From Diadema setosum (lineage: Eukaryota; Echinodermata; Echinoidea; Diadematoida; Diadematidae): a stretch of DNA of 64,000 nucleotides. The stretch is taken from NCBI GenBank assembly GCA_033980235.1, contig CM067080.1:3333501-3397500 (forward strand), in the 5' to 3' direction. Below are positions 22,905 through 35,800 of the stretch, one piece after another; position 1 is the first letter of the stretch, and each line of letters begins with the position of its first letter. A program made the translations under genes and the position numbers. The notes beneath the pieces are model-generated. The model saw nothing but the letters and a program-made list of their open reading frames with translations. It was not told the DNA's origin and ran no database searches.

Positions 22905-25669
22905 GTAAGTATAGCTCTATATCCATCATAAACGTTCTGAAGTTTTATATGCTGTAAAGACATCACATCACGGCTTTTAAACTTAACGCTGATTTTTATA
23001 CTATATACGGAAGTCATTTTTTTTTTTTTTAAATCAGAGCTCTTGAATTGAGAGCAGTTTGTCATCTCACGGGCGATTCTATACCCAATCCGTCTGCACG
23101 AATTTGAGTCAAGCCGAGTCAAGCCAAATAATATGCCAAACTGTTCAAAAAAATGAGGCTGATGATCGGAAAGGTGATGATTTGTATTAAACGTCGCAGG
23201 AGGAACCTTTTGATTTCCACATATTATAAGGTAAGTGTTCCATAATATGGCATATGATTATTAACATGGTTCAAAAGTATTGAGCATTTCAGATTCGATC
23301 TGATTGAGTTCAACAAACACGACCAGAAGGAAAATTATAGCGCGGAACTTTCAATGGGTAAGTTTATTTAGATGTTGGCAAACACGAGTTGGTTACCGAT
23401 CAACCAGGAGGCGGATCTGAGCAAAACGTAAATGTTCAGAGGGGACGATGAAACTGTGAAGGTGATACTGAGACTGGGTATCAGCTGTATGTACGACTGC
23501 CAATCTTCTTGAAAATTATCGGTGTCTTCCGTTAGTTAGCCTCGTTTTGGTCCGTGCTTTGTGATCCTGCGCCATCTTGTCTTTTCACAAATAGTGAGAG
23601 GTAAGTGGATGTATACCGATGTACCGTGTAACTGTAAATGCTCATGGATAGTGTTTTTTTTTTCTCTCCCGCTCCCCCCCCCCCTCCCCTCTCTGCTCTC
23701 TCTCTCGCTCTCTCTCTCCCTCTCTCTCTGCAAATATGTTTTTCGTTGCACTGTACTGTGCTATAAATTCGGTCACAGAACGGCCGGTGCATCCATTTGC
23801 GGGTATAAACAACACAGGGTGTAGTAAAACCATTTGCTGCGTCGTTGCCGAAAGCTATTACATGTATCCCCTTCCCACGATTTTCACAGTTAAAGTGGAC
23901 GGAACAGAAGGTTATGAATGCAATCAATGATAATCAAATTTTCTATCTCTATATCATATTTCTCTCGACCTTGAACTCAGAAAGTAAAGTAAAACGTGTG
24001 AATAGCATTTTTACTGACTTTTCACATAACTCGTACATCACGAATTTAACGGTTTGCAAGCACAGCATGTCATTGTAACATCGTTTAGCATTACTAGAAA
24101 TGTGACATAATATAGTGACCACATAAAATGTGAATATTTACAACTATTTTGCATAGTGTACTTATGCAAATGATAAAGAATGATTTTGCTTCGAGCATTT
24201 TAATGTTGACATTGACGATGCTACAGGTATGGACTTACCATGCACCAACTCCACCCATTCAAACGTTCAAGGCATGCGGAATCTATATTTATATTCTTTT
24301 TGGGAGAGACGGAGAAAATGAATCTACTATATAGTATAGTTATACAAAGCTGGATTTAAAAATATGCGTTTGTACAGATCTTTAAGGGTTCAGCTGGGTA
24401 GATATTTCTACTTTGTTAGAGATGATCCAGAAACAAGCTATTAGTGAGAGGAGCGTGAATTAGACTATTTAACTCTTTTGACATGTGAATATAATGTTTG
24501 TGAAAATGTAATGGGTGTGCGTGTGTGTATGTGTGTAAGCGCGTCCCTGTGTTAACGAGTTAAATGATGTGAGAAGCCTCTTTACTGGCACTCAGTTCTG
24601 ACTTCTGAGGTAGGCTTATAGATGGCACAAAACTTGGTCCATATGTTTTTATGACGGTTGTTGTTTTGTCGGCTTAACTACGAGGTAGAAGTGGATTTTC
24701 CGCCTTGCATCCAGTTTGTGTAGCACTGGCTGCTAAGTACAATGCATTTAAAATATCGACCTTTAACGGGTTATGCGGACAGCTGATCGCAATGAAAGGA
24801 GTTTAATTCGCTCGGTTGGACCGCGACGCGCCTGCGTGCTTTTGGTCATACAGACGACCAGTAGGCTACCGTATAAATACCACAGTTAGAATATAGCTGG
24901 GGAAGCCATTATAGTCGATGTTGAACCATATTTTTTTTAGGCGCTCTTCTGTGTAACAAATATTACTGTCCCAAATGTGCTGATATTTTCTAGAGACTCC
25001 AACCCCAAACGGGGCCCCAAGCATCTTTAAATGTGGAGATTTCTTCAACTGGAGATTCGGATCATAATGCGCGAAATTTCGGGTGCGCAAAGCACAACGT
25101 CCCTTGCGACCCAGATCCAGCTCAAGGGTTTGATATGTACTGGGTTGATGCTCTCTGGTACGTGCTACCTTAGCCGTATTTTTGAAAACATATGACAAAA
25201 CTAAAGTTGGATGGGAGAAAACGAAGCTTAAAGGGGGGGGGGGGGATATATCTGAAGCAAGAGACACACAGCTATATAGACTAAGTGGGAGAACAGGAAT
25301 ATTTGCGAAATGACCTCAAATTGTGAGATCTCCCGCCGAAAGGATTGGAGTCTCTGAATTGCCAAGGAAACATCACCCACGCAGATGAGAGGGCGCGAGA
25401 AGATACAAGGATGACTAAACGCATGCATATTTTAGTACGGCGTTACAATTATGATCTGTTCTTACGCAGCATCTCAGGAAGCTCGTTAGATATTTCGGGA
25501 GGATGTGTAACCATGGCAACGGGATGACAGAATTGGAAATTCGCTGCGCCTTCGTTGCAGCGATGAAACATTGAGTTGTTTTATTCTTTGCGCCACGTAC
25601 TATCTTGGAGACCAACGTTTATTTCGACTTTAACCTTTTGGAGCCTGCTGGGTTGAATAATCAATTAGA

Positions 25670-26011
25670 GGAAAAGTTTTTGTTGAGATGGGGCTTCAGG
25701 TTTCCATTTTTTGTGAGATAATGAGAAACATCTCATGAAATGAAGAACATGATTAAGAAGAATTTGAATGGCTGAGATATCCAAAAACAAAGAGGTTCTA
25801 ATAAAAGGTGGGACCCATCGTCAATTAGGACCATATTGTTTTACTTTGGTTTAGGATATAATGACCTTTTCAAAACTGATTTTCATCAAGTAAACTTTGA
25901 ATACCTCTTAGAATTATATGCTCTTTAATATTTCATAAGTAGTCTGTAATTAAACGCAAAAAGTTAAAATTTGAACTCCCCATCCAAACCAAAACTATAC
26001 AATCCCTTTAA
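25670..26011. mobile_element. TTAAAGGGATGGTATAG element, copy 3
   Basis: Matches copy 2 at 15381: it contains GAGATGGGGCTTCAGG, GGCTGAGATATCCAAAAACAAA and TGATTTTCATCAAGTAAAC, and ends CAAAACTATACAATCCCTTTAA. The left terminal repeat is worn away. Confidence 0.7.
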
Positions 26012-29000
26012 AAGTCATGCCCAAGTGTCACAGTCATTTTAAGGCCCAAGTGCCAGATTAATGTGTAACTCGTATAGTGCTCTATATTGTTTCGTAAGGT
26101 CTTTCGCAAGTTGTGAAACTGCGCCTTAATCTACTGTAGCCAAATGCAATTGACCGTTAAGCAATATTTCTTCATAAAATGGCTGCGAACAGGATGAGAA
26201 TATGGAGGCAATTAAATTTGATAAGACAGTAGGGGGAAAAATTCGTTCACAAGACAATATTATTATGAACATGCGGTACGCAACTTGTGTGTTAGTTGCG
26301 TCTCCATTTCCGTATGTTTTTGATTGACATACTGTATTATTTTGTCAATTTTCATACACATCTATCATCACTCTTATCCAAAGTTCTCTCCATCCAGCAC
26401 CACCCCACGGTTGTTTCTGCCTCCCAGCACACCTCGCCCGGCGTTCACGAGAGTTGAAATGCCAAGTAAACAAGTTAATGAATAGTTGATTCGTGCCTCA
26501 AGGGCCACGCACGACGGAGCTTCGTCGACGCCATTTTATTAAAGAAACCAATCATCGTTGCTGCGTGCATAGACTCTAACACCGGCGCCGCACTTCTTCA
26601 GACGTTCTATTTTCCTTCTCCGTGTCATCCCCAAGCCGCGTTCACAATGCACTACCGATGTTCCAGATTGTATGCATTATAGCTCCATGATTGTTGTAAA
26701 CAATAATACCTGCCGTATTCTTTACAGTCCCTGTCGGTAGCCTCTTGACTATTTTAAGTGCATTGTTGCCGTTTCTAGTGAGCTTAAAGCAAACGACTCG
26801 TGTTCAGCACACAAAAAGAGCCGAATTTCCACAATACTGTTCCGTGTTGAGAACCCGTCAAGGTGGCGTCAAAATGTCTCGAAATTGGCCCAAGATGGCG
26901 ATACGAATGTGAAATTTTCAATTTCGAGCGAAGTTGACTTGGTCAAAAGCCAATCAAGAGCCGAAGCAAGTACGATGGCTACAGAAGGTCAAACCATGGA
27001 GCTGCACTGTGTTGTGTAACTCCTTGGTCACAAGATGACACCCGAACCATACACGAAGGCTACACGAAGATGTGAATCTTTATACATATAAGTTTACCCG
27101 ACGGACTCACGACGGAAACACCATGCATGCAGATTTTGACACCTTTCGCGAAGTTGCCGCTGGAGCCAAAAGGAGCTATATATCTGCAGTTATACGATGG
27201 TTCGATTGCCCTGACCCGATGTATAATATATAATAATCCATGTACGATTTCCTCAATCGTGTGTCCATCTTTCCCCAATATCGGGACAGTAGGGCGCTTG
27301 CAATGTAATATTGTCGCTATAGAATATACACCCCAAGCAATCAGGTTACACCTGACATACTGTTGTAGCCTCAGGAATACTCCCGAGAATAATCGTTACA
27401 TAATAGCAACTTCCGGCCCTGCAGTACGAGACATTGGTCGTATTTAACTAGGTCATTCAACTTGAAGACCTGTTTCCACAGGCATCGTAGCTCAGTACAG
27501 GATGTTGATAAAACCAGAGCTGTTTGTGTGTGTATTTTCATCCAAATTTGCGTTCTGAGACGGATCTCATAGCCGCTCTATACCTCGATAAAAATGACCA
27601 CTGTTAATATGCATACCAGCAATTCCTAGCGTTGGATATTCAACCACCTTTGTTTAACATCATGAACACTTTCCGTCTCTGCGGATCGTTACTCCCACGG
27701 GCACAAGAATCTGTTTTTCGTATAAAACATTTCAAGCGTTTCACAGCTGAGAAAAATATTAAAAAAAAAAAAGAAAGAAGAAAAAATGATGATACCCAAA
27801 GGGGAGATATAAAGCGATATGTTCCGCTGAGCCACTCATGGGAGGAGGTTTTATCTTCGTTGGTATTTCTTCTTGATATTTGCATATTTTCATTTTCTTT
27901 TGTCTTTTTAAGTGGTGCCAAGGATAATCTGAAAAGGTGCATGTTTGTCAGCCCTATTTGGTTGGTTTGCGGCAGACTTGGCCCTCCACCAGAAGATCCC
28001 TGTCATCACGCTATCAGTCATCTTGCAGCTGTGCAAAATACTCACAGTCCACACGTATCATTCGGTATATGGCTCCAGACATAATATATGTTCTCGTCAC
28101 TCATCTTTTGCTCATCTTACATGTACATAATATACTAACTTAGATTTAAACACGTATTTGTGCAGGGGTGCCCCTTGCTCCACTACTACCTTTTCGACTC
28201 CGAGCCTTTAAAGGTATATGTTTGGAGAAGCAGTTTTCTGCAACGTAAGATCAGTGTATTCGAGAAAAGCGCTCTATAATGTCGGTACCGCTCTCTCGAT
28301 TTTTGGGAATGATTCTTTATCAATTTTAGGCCGACTGTTTTGGAAGCAGGTTGAAAGTAAATGTCGCATGTTCGCCACCCTGGATGATGTTTGCCGACTC
28401 GCGTCTGGATCGAAGACTAGGTGCTTGACGTACAGCGGCTCTGCAATACATCCGTAGTTGGAGCAGTGCCTCGCGTATTACTATGTGGTGCGTAGAGGTA
28501 GTTATGAGGTACCGATAACAATTGTATTTCCAAGGGTATCATCTCAGTGTGTTTGAGCGCAAGAAACACAGCATGCATGCGACTCTCAGGCATAATGGAT
28601 TTCCTGGGTTCTATGCACTGTACTGTGTGCTTTGCAGGGCATATTAATAATAGTCGTAGACGTTTTTCTTCGGGGAAACTCTTGATCGACGAGGAGAAGA
28701 TATAAATTATTTCGTCATATCTTCTCAACTTCCAGTCTCTCTCTCTCTCTCTCTCCGTCTAACAGACTTCTTCTTCTCCGCCTTCTTCATCTCTCTCTTG
28801 CCCTTTCACTCCCTCTCACAACTAGGAAAATCATACATTAGAGGATCCCACTTGATGGGTTCTTGATGGGCACCTCAGTCTCAAAATAGGGATTTATTCA
28901 GTTGTCTGTTTTCCGATATGTCAGTAGCCTTTGTCTGTGCATTCAAACCACACCGATATACAGTAGCATCTTCTATATAGCTGTCTACTACGTGTAGTAT

Positions 29001-30059
29001 TTAGAGTGCTTCGCGTGAATCAGACATAATCATCTGCAGAAAAGATTTGCCCGTACGTGCACGAGTCACCCCCACGGCACCGGTCATTTTCTGCAGGCTT
29101 AAAATGTTGTGGATGGAGGCCCCCCATCTCTCGTCGAATGCGACTCGGCCAGCACCACGACACGAAACAGTACCATCAGGTGAATGCATAATGCGTACTG
29201 ATCAACATCCGTCTAGACAGTTCTGTGTATAATGTCATGATGTCGGAGTGTCTTAGTTTATAATTTTAAAGCGCTGACGCACGCGAGTGACGGGTCAAGT
29301 GTATAGAATCGAGTTTCGGTGTTGCTCAATGTCGTATTGGCGCAAAATGCTATTGACCTTCTCGAAAGGAAAAGTTCATCGAAGACGCTTCTCGTAGTAA
29401 TGTATCAACTATGCTTCTGGTTCTCGAGCTTCTTTACAGAAGAATTAAAGGGTGGTATTCCTTCCTTCGAAATTTCTCTGAAAAGGATAACAAATCAAAT
29501 AAAGGAATCGTTTTTGGAAAATTAAGCGCGGAATGCAGGAGTCACGCAATGAATGCTGTCGATTCGTTTGACGATGATACCCACATGGGATTTTGTCAGC
29601 TGACATTTGACTTTTAGTTGGCCTTCATGAATGAGTCACTGATTATTACATTTCTTTCGCTTATCCAAAGCCACTACATGTTATTGGGCCATGTATAGGT
29701 CGCTGTCACACACGCGCCAGAATTCTGTCGAGGAATTCTGTCGAGCTAATGAGGATAATTACGCCATCCTCGAACCGTGATCGGCTCTGCGACACAATGT
29801 CATCATGATGACACCCACGAGGGATGTGTGCGATTACTTTCAATATACTTGCACGTATAATGTTGTCATCTGCATCACATATAGTCAGACTACACATTAT
29901 TTTTAAATATACTCATTACTTTTATTTTATCAAGGATAATTCAGATCATTTACCTATCGCAGTAGATTCATTCTGCAATAAAAATGTTCAAGATCTTATC
30001 TTACATTTCTGACGTATATAGGGCCTACATATTACTTCCTTTTTCTTATGGACAAGAAG

Positions 30060-30215
30060 TTTTTACCCATCATGTCCATCTCGACTCGGGTGTATAAATG
30101 GGTACCTGGCAACGCTGGGGTAATAATAATGGCAGGGCCCTCTGGTACAGCAGTGGAAACACTGAAGAGGCTACCCTGGATAAAGAAGACCTTATTATTA
30201 TTAATTTATGCGACC
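30060..30215 (+). mobile_element. SINE-like 3' region ending in an ATT tail
   Basis: GGCTACCCTGGATAAAGAAGAC is followed by a short TTATTATT tail. Nearly the same phrase (GGCTACCCTGGATAAATAAG plus ATT repeats) occurs at 51648-51800. Two unlinked copies ending in the same triplet tail indicate a retroposed element; the 5' boundary is not clear. Confidence 0.5.
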
Positions 30216-31676
30216 CCGTGAGTATTGTGACAAACACAATGGTTACTCTATGGAGGTACGTTGTAGCTCCATGGTGACACCGCGGTGTGTGAAACGGGAT
30301 ATTGCTCAGTTGATCACGAGTATTCGCAGGCAAAGCTGAATTTGTCATGCCTATTGATCTTCAGCAGTACACATGCAATCCACATGAAGTCACACACACA
30401 CACACAAAAAAAACAAAACAAAACAAAAAACAAAAAAACGCCGGAGGCCCAACACACGAGGAAGTTATCATCCGTATCGAATTCTCCGAGACTGTTCAAT
30501 TGTTTGTGCATGCTTGTGTGTGTTTATTTTCATATTTACGATATGAAACCAGGCAAAAGAGAGACGCCACAGGACGAAATGTGATATGATACAGCTTCCT
30601 TTTTCGAAACATTTTCCCGGAAATGATATGTTTGTGAGATATTTTTATAACTCTTCGAAATATTGCTGATTACAAAATACCTCAACAGTAATCTTTTTGT
30701 GCTTGTGGGCACATGATTTTAATTTAGTCTACTCAATCGTCGCTTTGCTTTGAGTCGCCATTCTACAAAAACAACCAGAACTAGAAAGACAACAACAAGC
30801 AGTGCGGCAACGTGACTTGTTCAAAACCTTGTAATTGTGACTGTGACGTTTCTTGCAACCTTGCTTTGCAAAGTAGTGTCGGCGGGTATAAGTGAGCCAT
30901 TTATAAGTGGAACTCTTTTTTTTTCTCCTGATTTGGCGGTGATTTTTTTTTGCATTACCAGTACTTAATCCGGTCAAATGCGGTTCTCTCACTTTGATAC
31001 TTAACTGATAGCCAGGCGAATCCTGTTTCATCTTGGATCATGGATCGTGATCCGGGAACTGGAGTGAAACCGAGTCACGGAGTCGTATACGCCAACACAA
31101 GGATTGTTTTGCTTTCCAGAATCCACGCCCGCATGGTCATAGGTCGCCGCAGTTGACACCGAATAAAGAGCAGTGTAGGGTGTAGCGCACCGAGTGTAGA
31201 GCGCACTGATAGTTGTTGATAGATTGATGATTGTAACTCGTACGACATTATACTGCGAAATTTACATTTCATCCCATTTATCCCATTTGTGCCTTAAACC
31301 TAATCTACCCCCCCCCCCCAAAAAAAATAATAATAATAAACAGACACACACTCTGTGCTAGAACTACCTTTGGCAAAATCAAAATCAAAATCATACCCCC
31401 CCCCCAAAAAAAAAAAAAAGAAGAGAAAATAATGAAGATAAAAGAAATGTTAGCAAGCTGTTGGTTTGCTATGAAAATAGAAAAAAAAAAAACGTTTCCA
31501 TGGAGATTTCATCTGATGAGGTTACGCATGTAGACCTATACGTCAAGAAATCGACTAATCTTTTGTGACTATTACAAGACGCTCTAAAACAGCAAAATTT
31601 TTACCAAACAAGTGATTCCAGAGAAGACCGAGAAGAAGGCTTCTTTTCGAAGTGCGTCATCTCTGCATTCATTAGC

Positions 31677-31823
31677 GAGCTTTAGATCTGCGACGCGAAA
31701 GCTAAAACGACGCTAATTGGGCCGAAAATGGTATTCTGCACATGCGCGAGGCAACTGTTTCCATTGTTCAACCAGGGGAGCTGCGTCGCCTTTTACAGCC
31801 TTTGCGTCACAGATCTAAATCTT
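31677..31823. mobile_element. GAGCTTTAGATC MITE
   Basis: The left end GAGCTTTAGATCTGCGACGC and right end GCGTCACAGATCTAAATCTT are inverted relatives about 147 bp apart. The same end, AGCTTTAGATT, bounds the large element at 50869-53483. Confidence 0.65.
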
Positions 31824-32485
31824 GCTATTGTAAAATGTATGGCTTCAGGAGAAGCCCTTTGTCCACACGAAAATAGACATTGTGCAGAGTACCAACTTTA
31901 ATGAGTGTAATAATGAGACTCTGGTAAGTATTCTTTGCTCTCGAGATGGCATGACATGTCAGCAATTAGATGAATGTATACGATCGTTTATAAGAGAATT
32001 GAACTTGGAAGCGTACGCAACAAAGACATATTTTATACCGTTATATACTGCATTCAACCTGAAAAGAACATTTCAGTCATAAACTCTTCTTTAGGTTTTC
32101 GATATTGTAGTAAGACAAATGCATGATTTTCTTCCACCTCAGGTTCGTCCTTCTATAGTCTCGTCAGTTGTGTGTTTTTGTTTGTTTATTTTTTCAACCC
32201 TATACAAACAAAGGAGAGACAAAAATACACACGAATGACATGATTTATTGAATGAAAATGTCATATTTTATGCATGTGCACATAAAGATTTCTTTAAAAG
32301 TGCTTTTCATTTTCACTTAGGTCTCATGCTGGATGTGTACCCTCCGTATGTTTATGTGACTGTTGCTCCGCTGAGAATGTCACCATTTCTTGCATCAGCC
32401 TGTAGTGTGGGCTTGGCTCAATCACGTCTCAACGTTTGTTCCTCTTGCTTTGCAGCTGCACGACTAGATCACTTGAGCGAACAGC

Positions 32486-32843
32486 ATGAACTCCGGAAGC
32501 AGCCGGATCGTCTACGAGTGTGTCTCCCAGCGGGACCTCTCGTCCATCTGGCCGGACGAATCGCCTCTGCGAGCCGCCCTCCGTTCGTCACAGCAGAGCA
32601 TCGGTCCCGGCACGCCGCAGCTCCATGTCGGCGAGGGATTCGACGAAGCCGTCAGAAGTCGCCGCGGGATCTCGCGTATGACGTCACTGATGACGACACT
32701 ATGGAAGAGCCCTCGGTACTACCGATGGCTTCTAACCATAGCCGCGTCGTTAATGTTTGCGTGCTTTATGGGGTTTTTCAACAGCTTTGGTGTCCTCTAC
32801 ATGTGCCTCAGAAGGGACCTGCAATCCTCGGCAACAGAAACAG
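32486..32843 (+). CDS. Transporter coding exon 1: N-terminal tail and membrane segment 1
   Basis: The ATG at 32486 follows a strong acceptor (TTCCTCTTGCTTTGCAG ending at 32456) and 29 nt of 5' UTR. It encodes a 75-residue Ser-rich cytoplasmic tail, then RWLLTIAASLMFACFMGFF and NSFGVLYMCL (segment 1), and QSSATETG, which corresponds to the SETSW stretch of MCTs. The donor is ACAG/GTGAAT, phase 1. Confidence 0.88.
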
Positions 32844-35800
32844 GTGAATTGCGAAATGTTAAACCTAAGGAAGCAGTTGAAGAGAGCTCGACGTAATCGA
32901 CAGCATCAGGGCCAAATTGACCTAATCTGGAAAGGCATTGCAGTGATTAGCTAATTTTCGCTCTTCCATTAGCATTTCAGCGGTATAGCTATTGCATGGG
33001 CCATCTCGACGGGCGTACGAGTGGAACACGCTCTTCGTGTCGTCACACGCCGATCGAGGGTGGGATTTAGGACGCAAATTACGGTAAATGCAATGTCCTC
33101 ACGTGTCCATTGTGTTTATGTCCTCCAGATGTACAAAAGCGCCAATAACCAAATCCTTTGATTTTGTTCACACAGGTTGGGTGGCGTCTCTCGCATGGGC
33201 CCTAGTTCTTTTGTCGCCACTTATCACTGCAATCTACCAAAGACTCGGACCTCGTTTAATCACCGTGGTCGGCGTCATTCTCTGTTTCGTCGGCCTCTTC
33301 GCATCGACGTACGTAGAAGAGGCATGGGTCCTCTTCATCACCATCGGACTCCTGTTCGGCGTTGGCATCAACTTCGTGTTCGTCAGCACCATCAACGTCG
33401 TCATTGCCTACTTCGAAAGCCACGAGTGCGCCATGCCCACAACGCTGCCCGGCGTAGGGGCGACTGTAGGTGAGTCATTGATAAGGTAGACCTGTAGGAG
33501 CGACCGTAGGTGAGTCATTGATAAGGTAGACCTGTAGGAGCGACTGTAGGTGAGTTGTTGATAAGGTAGAACTGTAGGGGCGACCTTATTTGAGTCGTTG
33601 ATAAGGTAGACCTGTAGGAGCGACTGTAGGTGAGTCATTGATAAGGTAGACCTGAAGGGGCGACCTTAGGTGAGTCATTGATAAGGTAGACCTGTAGGAG
33701 CGACTGTAGGTGAGTCGTTGATAAGGTAGACCTGTAGGAGCGACCGTAGGTGAGTCGTTGATAAGGTAGACCTGTAGGAGCGACTGTAGGTGAGTCGTTG
33801 ATAAGGTAGACCTGTAGGAGCGACTGTAGGTGAGTCATTGATAAGGTAGACCTGTAGGGGCGACCTTAGGTGAGTCATTGATAAGGTAGACTTGTAGGGG
33901 CGACCTTAGGTGAGTCATTGATAAGGTAGACCTGTAGGAGCGACTGTAGGTGAGTCATTGATAAGGTAGACCTGTAGGAGCGACCGTAGGTGAGTCGTTG
34001 ATAAGGTAGACCTGTAGGAGCGACCGTAGGTGAGTCGTTGATAAGGTAGACCTGTAGGAGCGACTGTAGGTGAGTCGTTGATAAGATAGACCTGCAGGGG
34101 CGACCTTAGGTGAGTCGTTAATAAGGTAGACCTATAGGAGCGACTGTAGGTGAGTCATTGATAAGGTAGACCTGTAGGGGCGACCTTCAGTGAGTCATTG
34201 ATAAGGTAGACTTGTAGGGGCGACCTTAGGTGAGTCATTGATAAGGTAGACCTGTAGGAGCGACTGTAGGTGAGTCATTGATAAGGTAGACCTGTAGGAG
34301 CGACCGTAGGTGAGTCGTTGATAGGGTAGACCTGTAGGAGCGACTGTAGGTGAGTCGTTGATAAGGTAGACCTGTAGGAGCGACCGTAGGTGAGTCGTTG
34401 ATAAGGTAGACCTGTATAGCACCTGTATAGCACCTGTATAGTCGTCTAGTTGAGGTGGAGACACAATAGTTGATTGTTAATCTGCAGTAACACAGTGACC
34501 TAGTGTACTGAACAACTTGAAGAATCAACGACTTGCTGAATTTGTGTTTTCTCTCTAATTTTGCGTTTAATGAGGTTATCATGTCACCCCACTGTTACCA
34601 GAGTGTTACTTGTAATGATTTGTTCGCTTTAAATCAATACCGTTGCAAACGACGTATCGTAATAGCTCCCTACGATATCATACTCGGGCAACTTCCGTTA
34701 TAACGTAGTTTCTCGGGACCGGTAGTTTTCTTTTGTTATATTTCGTTACAGCCGAACAATAAAGTGTATAAAGATATGTAGACAATAATTTCGGGACCTG
34801 AATGTTTTCTTTGTTGTAACGAGAATTTCGTTATAACCGTGTTCGTTATTATGGGGGTGCACTTTAAAATTTTATTGTCTCTTTCGGAACTTGCAAACCA
34901 TATCACCTGTTTTGATGATTGTTTTGTCCCTGTTATGACAGTCTTGTCTCTTTCTGTCTTGTATTTAGGTCCCCCTTTATAAGTTTTGTCGTCCCAGTTT
35001 CGTTTAATGTTCATTCGCCTGTGTATGCGTGTCTGTCTGTTACTCTCTCTTCTTATTGGGCTTCCAGACTTTTTTATCTGACTTTTTTCCTATTTTTCCC
35101 CTTTTTGCATCAGTTCATTTTCTAGTGACATTCTGTACCTGAGGGGCCCGCATTCTACAAGCATTGCCTTTTTAGTGGGTCCCTCCATTTTTCGATATTT
35201 TGTGTAATGTTATATCGTCTATATCACTTCAGTCAATTTTCATTACAACATTATTTGTTACCCCAAGGTTCCACAATTATGTTTTCTCAATTTACTCTGT
35301 TTTAATTCATGTAACCTTGTTCTCTGTTACCAAAGAAAGTGAAATGTTTATGTTCTTTTCGAAAAATGTAATAAAGTTTGAATTGAATTGAATTGAATTG
35401 AATTTACATGACGTTTCCCAGGGATGCTTATCTTCTGCCCTGTAATGGAGATCGTCTTCGACCGCTTCGGCTGGAGGTCGTCTCTCCGCGTCATATCGTC
35501 CGTCATCCTTGTCTGCGGGCTCGCCTGCAGCACGCTCTACAGATTGCCGCCCCTGCCGCCGCAGGACAGGTCGCCGGAGGCTACCCCTAATCCTGACGAG
35601 GACAGACTCAGGAAGCTGCACGCCAAAGAACTCGCTCTGAGACGGAAGAAGGAGAAGCTGCGTAAGTCCAAGGATAACTACAAGTTGCTCCTGAAGGACC
35701 CCATGCACTGGATCTTTGGTCTGGCGACGCTGATATCCAGTATGGTTCTCCTCTGCAACGCCATAAATCTGGTGAGTGATCTTGTGCTTGACGTGTCTGC

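Larger units (their letters stand above)
23605..32456. other. Long stretch without a supported exon (probable 5' intron or flank of the transporter)
   Basis: No reading frame with a recognisable domain was found. Contents I can name are a CT-rich run at 23660-23728, a MITE at 25670-26011, CT repeats at 28735-28756, a SINE-like 3' part at 30060-30215, an (AC)n run near 30390 and a MITE at 31677-31823. Confidence 0.5.

Noticed and set aside
33408..34582. Repetitive minus-strand proteins (THLRSLLQVYLIND-type repeats) or a CRISPR-like array
   Set aside because: The 40-bp units are tandem without unique spacers and include the transporter splice donor. The frames are by-products of a minisatellite.
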